Shown in pieces: positions 15,989-24,276 of a stretch of DNA of 24,276 nt. Position numbers and translations under genes: made by a program. The stretch covers positions 1-24,276 of the forward strand of contig JAKAAK010000015.1 in NCBI GenBank assembly GCA_021797025.1, read 5' to 3'. Position 1 is the stretch's first letter. Every line of letters begins with the position of its first letter. Source of the DNA: Thermoplasmata archaeon. GTDB taxonomy: Archaea > Thermoplasmatota > Thermoplasmata > Thermoplasmatales > Thermoplasmataceae. A model generated the notes under the pieces. The model saw nothing but the letters and a program-made list of their open reading frames with translations, made no database searches and was not told the origin of the DNA.

Positions 15989-17251
15989 TTATTGCGAAAT
16001 AAGAAATTTCCATAAAGGTACTATACTTACATTTCCATATTTCTCTTCGTCATATGTTATTAGGAGTGGATTTTCTACCCTGTCTCCATATTTATTTATG
16101 AACATTGTGATTTGCCTCTCAGTTCTATTTGTTTTCTTAACCTCAATGGGGGAAATTTTATCTTCATTAACCGAAATAAAATCTACCTCATAACTATTTT
16201 TATAAAAATAATCCGTTTTAATTTTCATTAAAACTAAATTTTCCATAACATACGGTAATAATTCATGGAATTTATCGGACAATGCAAAAATAATGTTAGG
16301 AGTCACAGGATAACATTTTTTTAATTTTCTGAGACTAATGTAATCATTTGCACGGTAATTGTAAAGTATTTTTATCAGAAACCCGAATTCCAAGTATTCA
16401 AAATAATTTGATATTGTCCTCTGATCCTTGCCCAGATTTTCCGATATTGCTTTGAAATTTAATGTCAACCCGGGTTTATTTACGATAAGTTTCATTAATG
16501 TCCTTACGAGATTTGTGTCATTAATTTTGAATTCATTCTCTATATCCCTGTAAATAATTCTGTTTATTACAGAGTCTTTTATGTACATTTTTGCATAATC
16601 TTCATCATCATTATGTGCAAGTTCTGGAAAGGTTCCGTATTTCATGTATTTTTGCAGCATAGGAATCAGTTCTCTCTTATACATATCCGGATTCTGACGT
16701 ATTGTTTCTCTATCATAACCATTCATTTCCAGAAATTCATTGAAGCTCAAAGGTTCTATATATATTGATATAATTCTGCCTGCAAGACTTTCATTTGATT
16801 TTCTTCTCAATGAAACAGCAGCTGATCCAGATAATATAAATTTTATGCCAGGATACAGATCATAATATACTTTGATTTGATTTTCCCAATCAGGAACTTT
16901 CTGTATCTCATCAAAAAATATATAGATATTTTCTTTTATATTATCAAAAGTATCGTTTAGCACCATTTCCTGATAACTATTCAGTATATCTTTTAGACTG
17001 TATGTGTACTCATCAAATGAGAAATATAACACGTACCTGCTCTTATTAACTTTCAACAACTCCGAAATTATCTGATACATCATGGTAGTTTTACCCATTC
17101 TCCTCAGGCCGTATAATATAATTATTAATTTTTTGTCCATATATTTTAGAATACTGGTGTATGCATCTCTTTTATAGTCCTGTACCAGTTCTGGCCTTAT
17201 AGTGCCAGTAGTCCACCATGTGTTAAATTTTTCTATTTCGGCTAACTCCAT
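15989..17251 (-). CDS. AAA (AAA_14) ATPase with DUF4143 / nuclease-like C-terminus
   Basis: This is a 420-residue ATPase. It has Walker A GLRRMGKTT (48-56), Walker B IYIFFDEIQ (D114, E115) and a sensor-1-like LSGSAAVSL. The LSFNEFLE motif follows, typical of the AAA_14 group common in archaea. Residues about 200-300 hold a winged-helix-like region. The C-terminus has MENLV (E337), EVDFIS (D357) and PIEVKK (E370, K372), spaced like a PD-(D/E)xK nuclease core. The biological role of this family is not established; DNA binding and mobile-element or defence links have been suggested. It sits directly upstream of the MntA-HepT pair on the same strand and next to a TnpB element, so the whole block may be a mobile island. 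Confidence 0.8.
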   Translation of the reverse strand: MELAEIEKFNTWWTTGTIRPELVQDYKRDAYTSILKYMDKKLIIILYGLRRMGKTTMMYQIISELLKVNKSRYVLYFSFDEYTYSLKDILNSYQEMVLNDTFDNIKENIYIFFDEIQKVPDWENQIKVYYDLYPGIKFILSGSAAVSLRRKSNESLAGRIISIYIEPLSFNEFLEMNGYDRETIRQNPDMYKRELIPMLQKYMKYGTFPELAHNDDEDYAKMYIKDSVINRIIYRDIENEFKINDTNLVRTLMKLIVNKPGLTLNFKAISENLGKDQRTISNYFEYLEFGFLIKILYNYRANDYISLRKLKKCYPVTPNIIFALSDKFHELLPYVMENLVLMKIKTDYFYKNSYEVDFISVNEDKISPIEVKKTNRTERQITMFINKYGDRVENPLLITYDEEKYGNVSIVPLWKFLISQ

Positions 17252-17798
17252 TTTTGTGTATCACTATCACTAATAAAATAATTACGTTAGAATGTCATTA
17301 AATTTTAGATATTATAACATCACAATGTAACTAAATATAAGAATAATTTAACTCTAAGTCTAGAAGGCCCTTACATTAGCTATGGGATGATATCATTTGT
17401 ATATCTATAATTTAAGATTAATTATCCTACATCCATTTCCGGAGTATTATGCATCTCTTTCTTGCAGCCGCTGGACATCCTCAATAATTACATGATCCAG
17501 ATGGTACTGGTAACTATTCTATATATAATGCCAAGAGGGACCGCCACTAGCTGTAAATCGGGTCCTGCACATTATATTGCCCCTTAAATAGTTCGTATAC
17601 ACCCAGTAATAGTACAATGAAACAATATAAACCCAGAATGAACTTAAATGACAGGAAAATAAAATTTATCATGAGGAACAAGAACTGGAGAAGATATATG
17701 CCACTATTCATAGACAACATGCCTGTTATAACTCCCGCTACGATATATAAGGAATATTAGGTAGTTTAAATGTTGAAAAAAATAACTATGTGTGGAAA
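17252..17798. other. 547-bp spacer between the ATPase gene and TnpB element
   Basis: This is mostly AT-rich sequence with no RNA gene that I can recognise. The first 100 bases hold the promoter region of the minus-strand ATPase gene. The segment 17440-17600 is richer in G and C and contains short, stop-broken reading frames on both strands. This looks like decayed coding sequence, but I could not assign it. A short plus-strand reading frame at 17617-17760 is listed separately. Confidence 0.5.
17617..17760 (+). CDS. Short open frame, possible remnant of a transposase HTH region
   Basis: Forty-seven codons run from ATG 17617 to TAG 17758-17760. The product is strongly basic and starts MKQYKPRMNLNDRKIKFIMR. 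A beginning of the type LNxRKIKFIxRxK is seen in the N-terminal helix-turn-helix of some archaeal insertion-sequence transposases, and the tail TPATIYKEY could be its recognition helix. No matching catalytic part follows, because the TnpB element starts 38 bases later. Either it is the stump of another insertion sequence or it is a chance frame. Function is not claimed. Confidence 0.25.
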   Translation: MKQYKPRMNLNDRKIKFIMRNKNWRRYMPLFIDNMPVITPATIYKEY

Positions 17799-17950
17799 GT
17801 GACATCCTCCCTTCTCTAAAGATCAGGGCTTCCCGCTTCTACAGAAAAACTTGCCTTATCAGGTATAGGTTTCCCCTCCACGGGCATACATTCCCCACAG
17901 TCCGTGGGTATCTTTTTCTTCTTATGCCTGCTCTTCTTTGGTTTCATTAT
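17783..17950 (-). ncRNA. Putative TnpB guide RNA (reRNA/omega RNA) at the element right end
   Basis: TnpB nucleases use an RNA made from the 3' end of their own gene and the right end of the element, extended into flanking DNA as guide (family knowledge). Here the right end carries CCCT...AGGG arms (17809-17812 and 17825-17828) with an inner TCT/AGA pair, and a CCCAC/GTGGG hairpin further inside. The region is also the best conserved part in the shrunken copy at 3385. The predicted guide begins with the flank TTTCCACACATAGTTATT. The 5' limit is arbitrary. Confidence 0.35.
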
Positions 17951-19206
17951 AATAAAGTTATTGAATATCTTTCTGAACCCTGCATGGAGCACATTGATTG
18001 CAGCATTGTCATCCCTGTCCATTGTTAATCCGCATACTTTACAGTTATATTCTCTATCATCAAGGGTCTGTTCCTCTATTATATTTCCACAATATGAGCA
18101 CATTTTGGATGTATTCCTGGGGTTTACCTTTACGCAGTATCTACCGGCCCTCTCAGCCTTGTACATTGTGTTTTCAATAAGTTCACCCCATGAAGCATCT
18201 TCTATGCTTTTTGCTAATTTATGGTTCTTAAGCATATTCTCTATATTCAAATCCTCATATGCTATAAAATTATGATTATCAACAAGCTTTCTTGATAGCT
18301 TCTGTGAGAAATCATTTCTCTGGTTGGATATATGAATATGCATGCCTGCAACCCTTACCCTCATTTCCCTTCTGTTCCTACTGCCTTTCTGCTTTCTTGA
18401 TAAGCTTCTCTGTGCCCTTTTCAATTTCTTCTCTGACTTTCTTAGATACTTTGGCGGGTCTACCGGTTCATTATCTGTAGTAGCTATTAGTTTAAGAAGT
18501 CCCACATCTATTCCTACCGGATTATATGGGAATTCAGAGCAGTTTATGGTATTAGCATCCTCTTTAACTATGAATGTTACATAGTAGTTATCAGCCTTAT
18601 CCTTCTTAATGGTTGCCTGCTTTATTTTTCCATTTATTTCTCTATGCTGGAACATCCTTATTTTACCTATTTTGGAAAAGAATACATGGGTACTGTCCAG
18701 TATCCTGAATCCGGATTGTGTATATGTTATTGAACGGTACTGATCCTTAGATTTGAACCTGGGAAATCCTGCCTTTATCTTCTTTCCCTTCTTTTTTTCT
18801 TTTATTCTCCTGAAGAAGTTGTCATATGACTTGTCCAATCTGTCAGCCACATTCATAAGTACCTGTGAATGTATATTTTTATATTCAGGAAATTCATTCT
18901 TAAGTTTTGATAGCTCAACAGATTGTGTGTTATAGTTTACCTTTAGGCTTTCATAAAAATCCCTATTCAATTCATATGCCATCTTTCTCTGCTCTAACAT
19001 GTCATTATATAATATGTGTGATAAATACAGAATGTCATCTATGGTCTTTATCTGGGTTTTATCTGGATATATTCTGAATCTATATGTGGTCTTATATTCC
19101 ATGTACATCATTAGTATGGAATGAATATTTATAAGCATTATCTCTTTATTGCCAGAAATTCATCCACATCATAAACTCAGTGGCTTTCTTTCCGGTATAT
19201 TGATCT
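17799..19206 (-). mobile_element. Complete TnpB-only element (IS605 group, IS1341-like)
   Basis: The element is 1408 bp and contains one gene, tnpB, and no TnpA transposase. The right end is GTGACATCC at 17799, identical to the end of the 379-bp copy. The left end at 19206 is flanked by TTAC (minus strand, 19210-19207), as in both other copies. The left end has CCGGAAA/TTTCTGG arms (plus-strand positions 19189-19195 and 19152-19158). Subterminal stems, no terminal inverted repeat and a fixed left-flanking tetranucleotide are the pattern of IS200/IS605 elements. Movement would need a Y1 TnpA supplied in trans. Confidence 0.85.
17816..19102 (-). CDS. tnpB: TnpB RNA-guided nuclease (copy A)
   Basis: This is a full-length TnpB, about 428 residues from ATG 19102. 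The N-terminal part has YRFRIYPDKTQ and the central basic PRFKSKDQYRS. The RuvC-like catalytic residues are visible: D in VGIDVGLLKL, E in IAYEDLNIENM, and D in TMDRDDNAAIN. A four-Cys zinc ribbon (CSYCG and CKVCG) lies before the last Asp, and the lysine-rich tail KKSRHKKKKIPTDCG follows. ATG 19102 is chosen because TTATAAAT lies about 30 bases upstream; the first in-frame ATG at 19138 falls before this TATA box. No frameshift or missing motif is seen, so RNA-guided DNA cleavage is expected. It is closely related to the copy at 22989. Confidence 0.9.
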   Translation of the reverse strand: MEYKTTYRFRIYPDKTQIKTIDDILYLSHILYNDMLEQRKMAYELNRDFYESLKVNYNTQSVELSKLKNEFPEYKNIHSQVLMNVADRLDKSYDNFFRRIKEKKKGKKIKAGFPRFKSKDQYRSITYTQSGFRILDSTHVFFSKIGKIRMFQHREINGKIKQATIKKDKADNYYVTFIVKEDANTINCSEFPYNPVGIDVGLLKLIATTDNEPVDPPKYLRKSEKKLKRAQRSLSRKQKGSRNRREMRVRVAGMHIHISNQRNDFSQKLSRKLVDNHNFIAYEDLNIENMLKNHKLAKSIEDASWGELIENTMYKAERAGRYCVKVNPRNTSKMCSYCGNIIEEQTLDDREYNCKVCGLTMDRDDNAAINVLHAGFRKIFNNFIIMKPKKSRHKKKKIPTDCGECMPVEGKPIPDKASFSVEAGSPDL

Positions 19207-19300
19207 GTAATAATGTATTGGATTGTTTTGGTTATTATATATCCTTTATATATTTTCCAGTATTGCTATAGTACTTTATTGGTTTTATTTTTTCAAATTA

Positions 19301-20623
19301 TTATTTGAATAGTTCTTCTTTAACTACCTTATCCCGTTTGAATTCTATCAGGAAGTAATAAAGCATGAACAGTATCAGGATTATAATTACACCTATGTCA
19401 AGCGCCTCTCTGGGCATACCGTATATGAATAAAATAAGTAAAACTATTCCTGCTATTGTCGTATAAGGATACAGCGGAGTCTTAAACGTTCCTGATTTTT
19501 TTATCCTCCTGAAATGTATTAAAGCGAAGCTGGATACCAGATATGAAAGCAAAAGTCCAAAATTGCTGATTGCAGCTATTATATAGATATTTCCTGAGAA
19601 AAGCATTATAATCCCTATCATGGACGAAATTATTACACCGTTGACAGAAACGTCCTTACTGGCATTGAATTTCCTGAAAAATTTAGGAAGAAGTTTATTT
19701 TCACCGATCTGGTAAAGTACTCTTGATGATGTCATTATCATGGCAAGTGTGGCAGAGGTTGTGGCTATCAATGCGCCTATAATTACTATTACATAAAGTG
19801 AATAAGGTGCGTGAACATAACCCAGTGCAAATGCCAGGGGATCAGCGGATATGGTAAACTTTGAAGCTGGAACCATTAACATTAATGCAACAACAACAAG
19901 TATATAGAATATCATGCTGATAACTACAGATAATACTATTGCCTTTGCTGCTTTATTTGCACCTCCCTTGACATCTGATGTAATTGTTGATATTGATTGG
20001 AATCCAGAGTATGCAAAAAATACAGCTATGCTTGCGGCAAATATTGCATTTATATTATCCTTCGCAGGAGGCACTGTAAAATTTGAAATATTCAGCGTTT
20101 TTGTGGAGTATGCAAGTACAATGGCTGAAATAACAAAAATTGTCAATATTCCGAGTTTTACCATTACCAGATAAAAATCTGCCTTTGCCGCCTTTTTAAC
20201 CCCGACTATATTAACAATAGATAACACAAAAATCAGCATAATTGCAAAAACAATAGGAAAGTACCCATAGTGAAGGCCGACGAGGCTACCGAGGTAAGAT
20301 CCAAATCCCAGTGCTATGGCAGCTATGGCAGTGGAAAAACTGAAATACAGCAATATTCCTGTTATAAATCCCATCTCACTGCCGAACGCTTCAAAAATGT
20401 ATGAGAATGAAGCGCCCTTAGCATGTGGCATCATGGATCCAAGTTCTCCGAATTCCATGGCAATAATAATTGCCAGAACCCCCACAAGGGCAAACGCAAT
20501 CAGTGCATTTGCCCCTGCCAGCGCTATTGTTGTACCGCTTAAAACAAATATGCCCGCACCTATAATTGCACCGAGCCCAACTGCAGTTGCAACCGAAACG
20601 CTTATCAACTTTTTTTCTGCCAT
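19301..20623 (-). CDS. APC-superfamily amino acid permease
   Basis: This 440-residue permease has about 12 helices. Helix 1 carries VGLGAIIGAGIFVLSG, the signature Gly-rich unwound helix that binds the amino-acid backbone. EFGELGSMMPHAKGASFSYI, FFAYSGFQSIST in helix 6 and later SSRVLYQIGENKLLPKFF follow, as in the APA/cationic amino acid transporter branch. Import of amino acids, driven by protons, is likely; the exact substrate is unknown. ATG 20623 follows a weak AGTAGGGA site; a TATA-like ATATTTAAAC lies about 65 bases upstream, so the mRNA probably has a leader. The gene is flanked by the TnpB element on its 3' side and by the truncated ATPase upstream. Confidence 0.87.
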   Translation of the reverse strand: MAEKKLISVSVATAVGLGAIIGAGIFVLSGTTIALAGANALIAFALVGVLAIIIAMEFGELGSMMPHAKGASFSYIFEAFGSEMGFITGILLYFSFSTAIAAIALGFGSYLGSLVGLHYGYFPIVFAIMLIFVLSIVNIVGVKKAAKADFYLVMVKLGILTIFVISAIVLAYSTKTLNISNFTVPPAKDNINAIFAASIAVFFAYSGFQSISTITSDVKGGANKAAKAIVLSVVISMIFYILVVVALMLMVPASKFTISADPLAFALGYVHAPYSLYVIVIIGALIATTSATLAMIMTSSRVLYQIGENKLLPKFFRKFNASKDVSVNGVIISSMIGIIMLFSGNIYIIAAISNFGLLLSYLVSSFALIHFRRIKKSGTFKTPLYPYTTIAGIVLLILFIYGMPREALDIGVIIILILFMLYYFLIEFKRDKVVKEELFK

Positions 20624-20799
20624 TTCATTCCCTACTAATTCAAATTTTAATGGAATTATAGATAGTATAATGCTTATTAAGTTTAAATATTTCTAGTTCT
20701 TTTCATTACGATGCCTGGAAAAGCAATTCGGTCTCATTATATAGCTATTTTTTTAGATATATTAGGCGGCGCTCCCCCTAGAATGGCCTAGATTGGGAA

Positions 20800-22884
20800 T
20801 TATTTTGTATACATTTTGAATAATTTATCATATAATAGTCTTAATCCGTCCTCTACCATAAACCAGATGAATGCATATAAAACCACAAGTATGGCAATGA
20901 CTAGACCTATAGCGCCTATGCCGAGCCCAAATGCTGCAAGGACGTAACCCAAGATAATCGTAGACATTAAAGCCATGAACAGAATTAAGCTGGGCGGATT
21001 ATGCCAGAAGGGTTTTTTGTTCCTTGTCACGAACATTGTAAAATGTCCTGATGCTATTAACTTAAGGAAAACTATAGAATATATTACTATTAAAGAGAAA
21101 TGAAATATCGAGTACCCTAGATATAGTAGAAGTATGGTTTCCCCCGCCCCCATTAAACCTAAGGTACTAGATAAACCTGCAATATATTTCATATTCCATT
21201 TCTCCGGTTGATCAGAGGCTGTAACATGATCTGTTGATACGGCTATTATGGGTATATCGTTTAATAGTGCAAGAATTACCAGCATAAAGGCTGTTATCGG
21301 ATAAAATCTGAATATTAATATTGATGCAGTAACAAATACCAGTATCCTTACTGTTTCTGTTATCCTGTAAAGCACATAGCTAAGCATTTTCTGGAAAACA
21401 GACCTGCCTTCTTTTACAGCATCAATGATTACGGCCAGTCCAGGAGCCGATAAAACAAGGTCAGCAGCATTTTTTGCCACATCTGTTGCCCCGTAAACTG
21501 CTATGCCTACGTTTGCTTCTTTCAATGCAGGTGCATCATTGACACCGTCACCGGTCATTCCAACAGTATGTTTATCAGATTTTAGCAGTTTAACTATATT
21601 GTATTTTTGCTCTGGAAAGACCTGAGCAAATATATCAACATTTTCTACCTCTCCGGCACCAACATTCGATAAACCAGATGAATTTATTGCCTCGCCGGTC
21701 AATGATATTTGTTTTCCTATCTCCCTTGCTATGGCTATATTATCTCCTGTTATCATTTTTACTTTTATTCCCATGCTCTCTGCGGTATTTACCATTTCCT
21801 TTGTATCTGGCCTTAGTGGGTCGAATAATGGTATTAAACCGACAAATTGGTATTCTTTACCATCATTTGAAACAGCAACAGCAATAACACGGTACCCCTC
21901 ACTGGCAAGGCTGTTAACTTTAGGCGGTAATTCCTGTGGAACGTTACTTACAAAGGATATAATGGTGTTGGGTTCGCCTTTCATAATATGCATGACAGAA
22001 TTTTTATCCCTTACCATTACGGTGGATTCTGTTCTTTTTTTTGCAGGATCAAAAGGTATGAAATTTTCCTGTGTGAAGTTGGAAAGCATATGTGATACGC
22101 CGGCAGCTTCTGATCTGGTTGCTATGGCCTGATCGATAGCATCCATATTTTCATTGCTGGAGGATAGAACCGCATAGAGCAAAACATCACTTGAAGTATA
22201 ATTGTTATAGGGTACAGGATCGCCGGCAGTAATAATGTTCTGTGTTAAGGTACCGGTTTTATCGCTGCACAGTATATCCATTGTGGATAATTCTTCAACA
22301 GCTGCAAATCTTGTTACTATTGCATTTTTCTTTGACAGCTCAACTGTTCCCAGTGCCATTGTCATTGTGAGCACAACAGGCATTGCTATAGGTATTGAGG
22401 CTACCAGAAGTATTAACGCAAATAATAAATCCTCAAGCAAATTTGTATGCAGAATTATGCCATCTATGAATATTACTACATCTAAGATAATTGCTATAGC
22501 AACAAGGAAATAGAGTACTTTATCCGTTATTTTCTGCATATTGGACGTCTTGACAGCCTCACTTGTTAACGTGGTTGTTTTTCCGAATAATGTACCTTTC
22601 CCTGTTCCGATAACAATAGCATCCATCTCTCCCTGTCTTACCAGGGAACTTGAATAAATGACATCTCCTACAGCTTTCGAAACGGGTAATGATTCCCCAG
22701 TTAGTGCCGATTGATCTACGTTCAAATATGAGTCTTTAATCAACTTCCCATCTGCCGGAACTATATTTCCTATGCTCAAATGTATAACGTCCCCGGGCAC
22801 AAGGTCACTTGCAGGGATGACAATCCAATGATTATCCCTTAATACTTTGGTATTTACTGCAAGTTTTTTCATTAAAGCTTTTAC
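20800..22884 (-). pseudogene. P3A-type H+-ATPase, N-terminus removed by TnpB element
   Basis: A plasma-membrane proton pump remains from codon GTA 22884 to the stop at 20800, about 694 residues. Numbered from the internal Met at 22872, it keeps TGES (58-61, actuator domain), DKTGT with the phosphorylated D204, TGDN, TGDGVND (440-446), and helices M3-M10 with ALLNDIPIIAVSTDHV. This spacing fits the P3A (fungal/plant PMA) class. Relatives are about 800 residues long, so about 100 residues are absent, including helices M1 and M2. The open frame reads VKALMKKLAVNTKVLRD right up to the TTAC junction at 22881-22884, exactly where the element begins. The 12-nt stretch before Met 22872 still fits the family. 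The remaining part could be translated from Met 22872 but should not pump. Confidence 0.85.
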
Positions 22885-24276
22885 AAATCAATCTACCAGA
22901 AAGAAAGCCACTGAGCTTGCGATGTGGATGAATTTCTGGAAATCAGGAGATAATGCTTATAAAGATTTATACCATACCAATGATAAGCATGGAATATAAG
23001 ACCGCATATAAATTCAGAATATATCCGAATAAAACACAAACAAAGACTATAGAGAATATTCTGTATTTATCCTATAAATTATACAATGCCATGTTAGAAC
23101 AGAGAAAGATAGGATACCAGCTGAATAAGGATTATTATAAAAACCTAAAGGTCAGCTATAACACACAGACTATCGAGTTATCAGAACTTAAAGAGGAATT
23201 TCCTGAATACAGGAGTATATTTTCACAGGTGCTTATGAATGTAGCAGATAGACTGGATAAAGCATATAACAACTTTTTCAGCAGAGTAAGGGAGAAGAAA
23301 AATGGAAAAAAGATAAAGGCAGGATTTCCCAGATTCAAATCTAAGGATCATTACCGTTCAATAACATATACACAGTTCGGATTTAAGATAATAGACAGTA
23401 CACATGTATCCTTTTCGAAGATAGGAAAAATAAGAATGTTCCAGCACAGAAAAATAAATGGAAAAATAAAGCAGGCAACAATAAAGAAAGATAAAGCCAA
23501 TCGATATTTTGTAACATTTATGGTGGAAGAGGTTAATAACAATATGAACTGCTCTGAGTTTCCATATAATCCAGTAGGAATAGATGTTGGCCTTCTAAAA
23601 TTAATAGCAACCACTGACAATACACCAGTAGACCCGCCAAAGTATCTGAGAAAGTCAGAGAAGAGATTGAAAAAGGCACAGAGAAGTTTATCAAGGAAGC
23701 AGAAAGGATCTGAGAATAGAAGGGAGGCAAGAGTAAGAGTTGCAAGAATAAGCAGCCATATAGCCAACCAGAGAAATGATTTTTCACAGAAGCTATCCAG
23801 GACTCTGGTAAACAATCATAACTTCATAGCATATGAGGATCTTAACATAGAGAATATGATGAAGAACCATAAATTGGCAAAAAGCATAGCAGATGCCTCC
23901 TGGGGTGAGCTTATTAAAAACACTATTTACAAGGCTGAAAGAGCCGGTAAATACTGTGTAAAGGTAAACCCTAAGAATACATCTAAACAATGCTCTAACT
24001 GTGGAAATATAATAGAGGAACAGACTCTTGATGATAGAGAATATAGCTGCAGTAACTGTGGATTAACAATAGATAGAGACGATAATGCAGCAGTAAATGT
24101 ACTACATGCAGGATTCAAGAAGATATTCAGTACCTTTATTATAATAAAGCCTAAGAAGAGCAGGCATAAGAAGAAAAAAATACCCACGGACTGTGGGGAA
24201 TTTATGCCCGTGGAGGGAAAAACCTATACCAGCAATGGCAAGTTTTTTCTGTAGAAGCGGGAAGCTCCTATCTTTA
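22885..24276 (+). mobile_element. TnpB-only element inserted in the ATPase gene (right end outside window)
   Basis: The left end follows TTAC (22881-22884) directly and begins AAATCAAT. Left-end arms CCAGAAA (22896-22902) and TTTCTGG (22933-22939) pair perfectly, with an inner CCAC/GTGG pair. The element is inverted relative to the copy at 17799 and carries tnpB only. The window ends in the right-end stem (CTCCTATCTTTA); by comparison with the other copies roughly 20 bases are missing. The element splits the ATPase gene, whose 5' part should lie just beyond the window. Confidence 0.85.
22989..24254 (+). CDS. tnpB: TnpB RNA-guided nuclease (copy B)
   Basis: About 421 residues run from ATG 22989, again placed after a TTATAAAG-type TATA box; the in-frame ATG at 22953 lies before that box. 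Catalytic residues match copy A: D in VGIDVGLLKL, E in IAYEDLNIENM, D in TIDRDDNAAVN. The zinc ribbon CSNCG/CSNCG and the basic tail KKSRHKKKKIPTDCG are present. Most positions are identical to copy A and the differences are mainly conservative. Near the end one extra base after GTGGAGGG shifts the frame, so the last residues differ (KTYTSNGKFFL) and the protein ends about a dozen residues earlier. The lost tail lies beyond all catalytic parts, so activity is probably kept. Confidence 0.88.
   Translation: MEYKTAYKFRIYPNKTQTKTIENILYLSYKLYNAMLEQRKIGYQLNKDYYKNLKVSYNTQTIELSELKEEFPEYRSIFSQVLMNVADRLDKAYNNFFSRVREKKNGKKIKAGFPRFKSKDHYRSITYTQFGFKIIDSTHVSFSKIGKIRMFQHRKINGKIKQATIKKDKANRYFVTFMVEEVNNNMNCSEFPYNPVGIDVGLLKLIATTDNTPVDPPKYLRKSEKRLKKAQRSLSRKQKGSENRREARVRVARISSHIANQRNDFSQKLSRTLVNNHNFIAYEDLNIENMMKNHKLAKSIADASWGELIKNTIYKAERAGKYCVKVNPKNTSKQCSNCGNIIEEQTLDDREYSCSNCGLTIDRDDNAAVNVLHAGFKKIFSTFIIIKPKKSRHKKKKIPTDCGEFMPVEGKTYTSNGKFFL

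Noticed and set aside
17799..19206. A Y1 TnpA transposase expected next to TnpB
   Set aside because: There is no room and no HUH motif in either flank; both full copies are TnpB-only elements.
20763..20790. TAGGC/GCCTA pair after the ATPase gene as a terminator hairpin
   Set aside because: Five-base arms with an 18-base loop are too weak, and no T-run follows on the minus strand.
23351..23815. 154-codon open frame antisense to TnpB copy B
   Set aside because: A matching antisense frame occurs in copy A, but only because the two tnpB genes are alike; its Leu/Phe/Ser-rich product mirrors the sense codons.
1..24276. tRNA, rRNA genes or a CRISPR array
   Set aside because: No cloverleaf-like sequence with conserved TTCGAATC-type arms, no rRNA blocks, and no regularly spaced direct repeats were seen on either strand.

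Overview
The window looks like a chromosomal segment of a Thermoplasmatales archaeon, probably from the Ferroplasma/Acidiplasma branch. The DNA is AT-rich. Many genes are preceded, about 25 bases upstream of the start codon, by an archaeal TATA box and no leader. Only a few starts show a Shine-Dalgarno sequence. The gene content fits an acidophilic heterotroph: many secondary transporters, an archaeal HTH-10 regulator, a type I pantothenate kinase, a P3A-type proton ATPase and TnpB-only insertion elements. The genus is an inference from this profile.

Layout. 1-283: the 3' end of an IS630-family element, which cuts short a GNAT acetyltransferase (282-802, minus). 998-2674: a 14-helix DHA2-type MFS exporter, followed by a second GNAT enzyme whose last codons come from a small TnpB-element derivative (3385-3763). 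3775-4910: a UbiE-like methyltransferase, divergent from a Trm112-like zinc protein. 4937-7799: an MHS-type MFS transporter and an NCS1 nucleobase permease (both minus). 7973-8635: an HTH-10 regulator. 8648-11068 (minus): pantothenate kinase, nucleoside 2-deoxyribosyltransferase and nucleoside hydrolase. 11339-15086 (plus): a tight four-gene operon of SDR reductase, acyl-CoA synthetase, thiolase-fold protein and DUF35 protein. 15111-17251 (minus): a MntA-HepT type toxin-antitoxin pair behind an AAA/DUF4143 ATPase. 17799-19206: a complete TnpB element. 19301-20623: an APC permease. 20800-22884: a P3A ATPase that has lost its N-terminus. 22885 to the end: a second, inverted TnpB element that caused this loss.

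Two signals stand out. First, three related TnpB elements (two with full-length tnpB, one shrunk to 379 bp) share the same left-end flank, TTAC, and a left-end stem with compensatory base changes. They allow base-precise calls of the ends and explain two damaged host genes. Second, the four-gene CoA operon contains a thiolase-fold protein that appears to lack every canonical thiolase catalytic residue, yet is paired with a DUF35 partner. This resembles the Ltp2/DUF35 aldolase arrangement of steroid catabolism more than a Claisen-type thiolase.
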